A DNA stretch of 32,294 nucleotides, from contig DOZO01000023.1 of NCBI GenBank assembly GCA_003517965.1, forward strand, positions 31,574-63,867, given 5' to 3'. This document shows positions 30,463 through 32,294 of this stretch, one piece after another. The first letter of the stretch is position 1; each line of letters opens with the position of its first letter. A program made the translations under genes and the position numbers. The notes below the pieces were generated by a model, which ran no database searches, was not told the origin of the DNA, and was given only the letters and a program-made list of their open reading frames with translations. Source of the stretch: Desulfobulbaceae bacterium. GTDB lineage: Bacteria; Desulfobacterota; Desulfobulbia; Desulfobulbales; Desulfurivibrionaceae.

Positions 30463-32294
30463 ATGAAAGATATCCCTTCAGTCCATACTCTTCATGTCTT
30501 GCCGTTACTCATTGTTTCTGCTTTTGGTCTTCTGGTGACCGGTGGTGTGCCCACACATGGTTGGGCCAAAGTTGCCGCGCCGTTGCCACAGCAGACTACG
30601 GTACAGGTGGTCTCCGGTCAAACTCAAGCGGTGCTCTGGCAGGAGGCGGTAACGGCGGCAAAGGTCGGGAATCTGGTAAAGGCTGCCTCTGCGTATCAAC
30701 GGTATTACGAAAAATTTCGTATGACAGAGCAGGCGGAAGAGGCTCTCTGGCAGGCAGCCCAAAGCATGAAGCAATTGGCTATGCAGAGCGCGACGCCAGA
30801 GTGGGGTCTGGTTCGTGACATTTTCCGGAGGTACGGCGCCGATTTTCCAAAGGCCAAAAGAGCAGCCGAGGCATATTTTGAGGTCGGGTTCGCTCATTAC
30901 CGTATGCGTTTATATCGTGAGGCGCTTATTTATTTTAAATTATTTTCCAAGCGTTATCCCGATTCTCCTCTGCGAGATCGGGTAAGTCTTACGCAGGCGG
31001 AAACTCTTTTCATTATAGGTAAGGTGCCAGAAGCACTGGATATCTATAAAAAAATTGCAGAATCAGACGATGCGGATATCAAGGCTAAGGCTTTGACAGG
31101 TCTGGGCGAGATCATGGCTGTCAATAAAGATCCTGTCGGGGCCTTGAAGGTTTTTGCCACCTTGTTTGAAAAGTATCCAGATTATCACTACCGGGACCCT
31201 GCACTTTTACGCAAGCTTGGCCTTGTCTATCTGCGAATTGGCAGAGATGAAGACGCCCGGATATCTCTGTTTCACTACCTTAACCTGGCCGAGAATCCTT
31301 CCGATCGAGGGGAAATTTATTTTGAATTGGGCGAAAGTTATTTGCGGAGCGGTGATGGGCGTACGGCTTTAAAGCTCTATGAGCGTATTCTCGATGATAG
31401 CACAATTGAGGGTAAGGTAGCTGTTCTGGCACGCTTCAGGCGGGCTGAGTTTATGGATAGTCCTGAAAGAAATACGATCAAGGGGCAAAAGGCCTCTGAT
31501 CTGACCGATCCCGAGGGAGACAAGCCTTTTTTGGCGGTGATCGAGGCTTATCGGGATGAGCCTATTACCCAAGACGCCAGGCGTGCTTTGTTTCTTAGAT
31601 ATAAGGCCCGTAATAATGCCGAGTTAGCTGCTGATCTTGGGGTGAGTTATCTGCGTCATGACAGGTCGGGGCTTGAGTCAGGGGAAAAGGAAAATTTTTC
31701 CGGCACAATTCTGCTTTATCTTGGGGAAGGATTTCTGGCGCAAAAAGAGTTTGAGAAGCTTTATCGGTTGTATGTTGCTCAATATCGGCATGTCAATACT
31801 CTGGATAATGGTCGTTTTCTCTATCTGGTTGGCCAGGCGCTTGAGGAATTGTCTTTTCTTGATCAAGCCTCCTCCGTTTATTTTAAGGCGCAGGGTTTGC
31901 CATTGGCGGATGAAGATAAGGTAGATCTTTATAGGCGTAGAGCCGAGGTTTATCTTCTTCAGAAAAATCTGCCCGCTGCCGACAGGCTGATTCGTTATGC
32001 CTTAACCATCTATAAAGATACCGAATATCTTGGAGAATTTTATTATTTGAACGGCAAGTTAAATGAGGCGCGGGGGAAAAAAACCGAGGCCCTTGCCTGT
32101 TATGGCAAAGCAACGGCCGCTTCTCCAGTGCCTGCAAAAATCAAGGTATATGTGGAAGCGCGTCTGAGGATGCTATTCGCCCTTTGTCTTTATGCCGAGG
32201 GGAGTGAGGATCTTGCACGGTTTCGGCAGAATAAATGGCTGGAATCTGAAGACTTGCAGGGTTGGTACAAGCAGTTCGGTGATGGGCTGGCCGA
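30463..32294 (+). CDS. TPR-repeat protein, right end cut by the window
   Basis: An uninterrupted frame runs from ATG 30463 to the window end (610 codons and two bases), with no stop. The protein starts with a probable signal or anchor sequence (HTLHVLPLLIVSAFGLLVTG) and then a long series of helical TPR-like units with small and aromatic residues at the usual spacing, such as AYFEVGFAHYRMRLYREALIYF and IYFELGESYLRSGDGRTALKLY. It is therefore probably exported to the periplasm or anchored on its outer face; the partner is unknown. No ribosome site is evident before the ATG, so the start is uncertain. The preceding sigma-54 activator is on the same strand; a joint role is possible but not shown. 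The C-terminal part cannot be judged. Confidence 0.85.
   Translation, partial: MKDIPSVHTLHVLPLLIVSAFGLLVTGGVPTHGWAKVAAPLPQQTTVQVVSGQTQAVLWQEAVTAAKVGNLVKAASAYQRYYEKFRMTEQAEEALWQAAQSMKQLAMQSATPEWGLVRDIFRRYGADFPKAKRAAEAYFEVGFAHYRMRLYREALIYFKLFSKRYPDSPLRDRVSLTQAETLFIIGKVPEALDIYKKIAESDDADIKAKALTGLGEIMAVNKDPVGALKVFATLFEKYPDYHYRDPALLRKLGLVYLRIGRDEDARISLFHYLNLAENPSDRGEIYFELGESYLRSGDGRTALKLYERILDDSTIEGKVAVLARFRRAEFMDSPERNTIKGQKASDLTDPEGDKPFLAVIEAYRDEPITQDARRALFLRYKARNNAELAADLGVSYLRHDRSGLESGEKENFSGTILLYLGEGFLAQKEFEKLYRLYVAQYRHVNTLDNGRFLYLVGQALEELSFLDQASSVYFKAQGLPLADEDKVDLYRRRAEVYLLQKNLPAADRLIRYALTIYKDTEYLGEFYYLNGKLNEARGKKTEALACYGKATAASPVPAKIKVYVEARLRMLFALCLYAEGSEDLARFRQNKWLESEDLQGWYKQFGDGLA

Overview
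The window reads as a piece of chromosome from a Gram-negative, flagellated bacterium, most likely a member of the Desulfobacterota (former Deltaproteobacteria), possibly Desulfobulbales. This is inferred from gene content and order: serA followed by a DUF1844 gene, then ispE, tRNA-Gln, prs, rplY, pth, carD, rluD and coaE, with a CarD-type regulator and a sigma-54 regulator. No rRNA gene is present, so the placement rests on family knowledge, not on a phylogenetic marker. Nearly all of the window is housekeeping chromosome. I see no prophage, integron, insertion-sequence transposase or CRISPR array.

Layout. 1-360: end of a dispersed repeat, an intrinsic terminator for a gene left of the window, and tRNA-Gln(CUG) on the minus strand. 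361-3881 (minus): an orphan D12-class adenine methyltransferase, cysS and a Memo-family gene. 4164-6810 (plus): an unrecognised 156-residue protein, serA and a DUF1844 protein. 7063-12712 (plus): ispE, tRNA-Gln(UUG), prs, rplY, pth, carD, rluD, coaE, with intrinsic-terminator-like hairpins between several of them. 12770-13507 (minus): folE2. 13704-15944 (plus): an Hsp15-like S4 protein, purC and an unknown lipoprotein. 15957-19759 (minus): two tandem GAF-GGDEF diguanylate cyclases, ssb and a CbpA-like DnaJ. 20056-21545 (plus): a 42-codon candidate small ORF and a MetY-type sulfhydrylase. 21577-22416 (minus): a flagellin. 22504-28779 (minus): ftsE, ftsX, envC and a 1021-residue exported TPR-CHAT peptidase. 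28985-32294 (plus): a sigma-54 activator with a degenerate receiver domain and a large TPR protein that runs off the right edge.

Working together. FtsEX with a catalytically dead EnvC-type LytM protein forms the machinery that switches on cell-wall amidases at division, and the CHAT peptidase is placed one base behind envC. ispE, pth, rplY, rluD, coaE, cysS and the two tRNA-Gln genes serve translation, isoprenoid and cofactor supply. serA, metY, purC, prs and folE2 supply amino acids, nucleotides and folate-type cofactors.

The most unusual signal is not a gene. At least two families of short palindromic repeats (one with a 59-base unit bounded by GTAACTATTCAGC-like sequence, one about 92 bases long with TAAGGGGCCGTAACGAAAT arms) sit in the intergenic spaces. 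In four genes (ssb, ftsX, ftsE and the downstream diguanylate cyclase) the repeat itself supplies the stop codon. Other points of interest are the exported CHAT peptidase in a division operon, the sigma-54 activator with GAFTHA in place of GAFTGA, a tRNA promoter embedded in a terminator hairpin, and the small ORF before metY.
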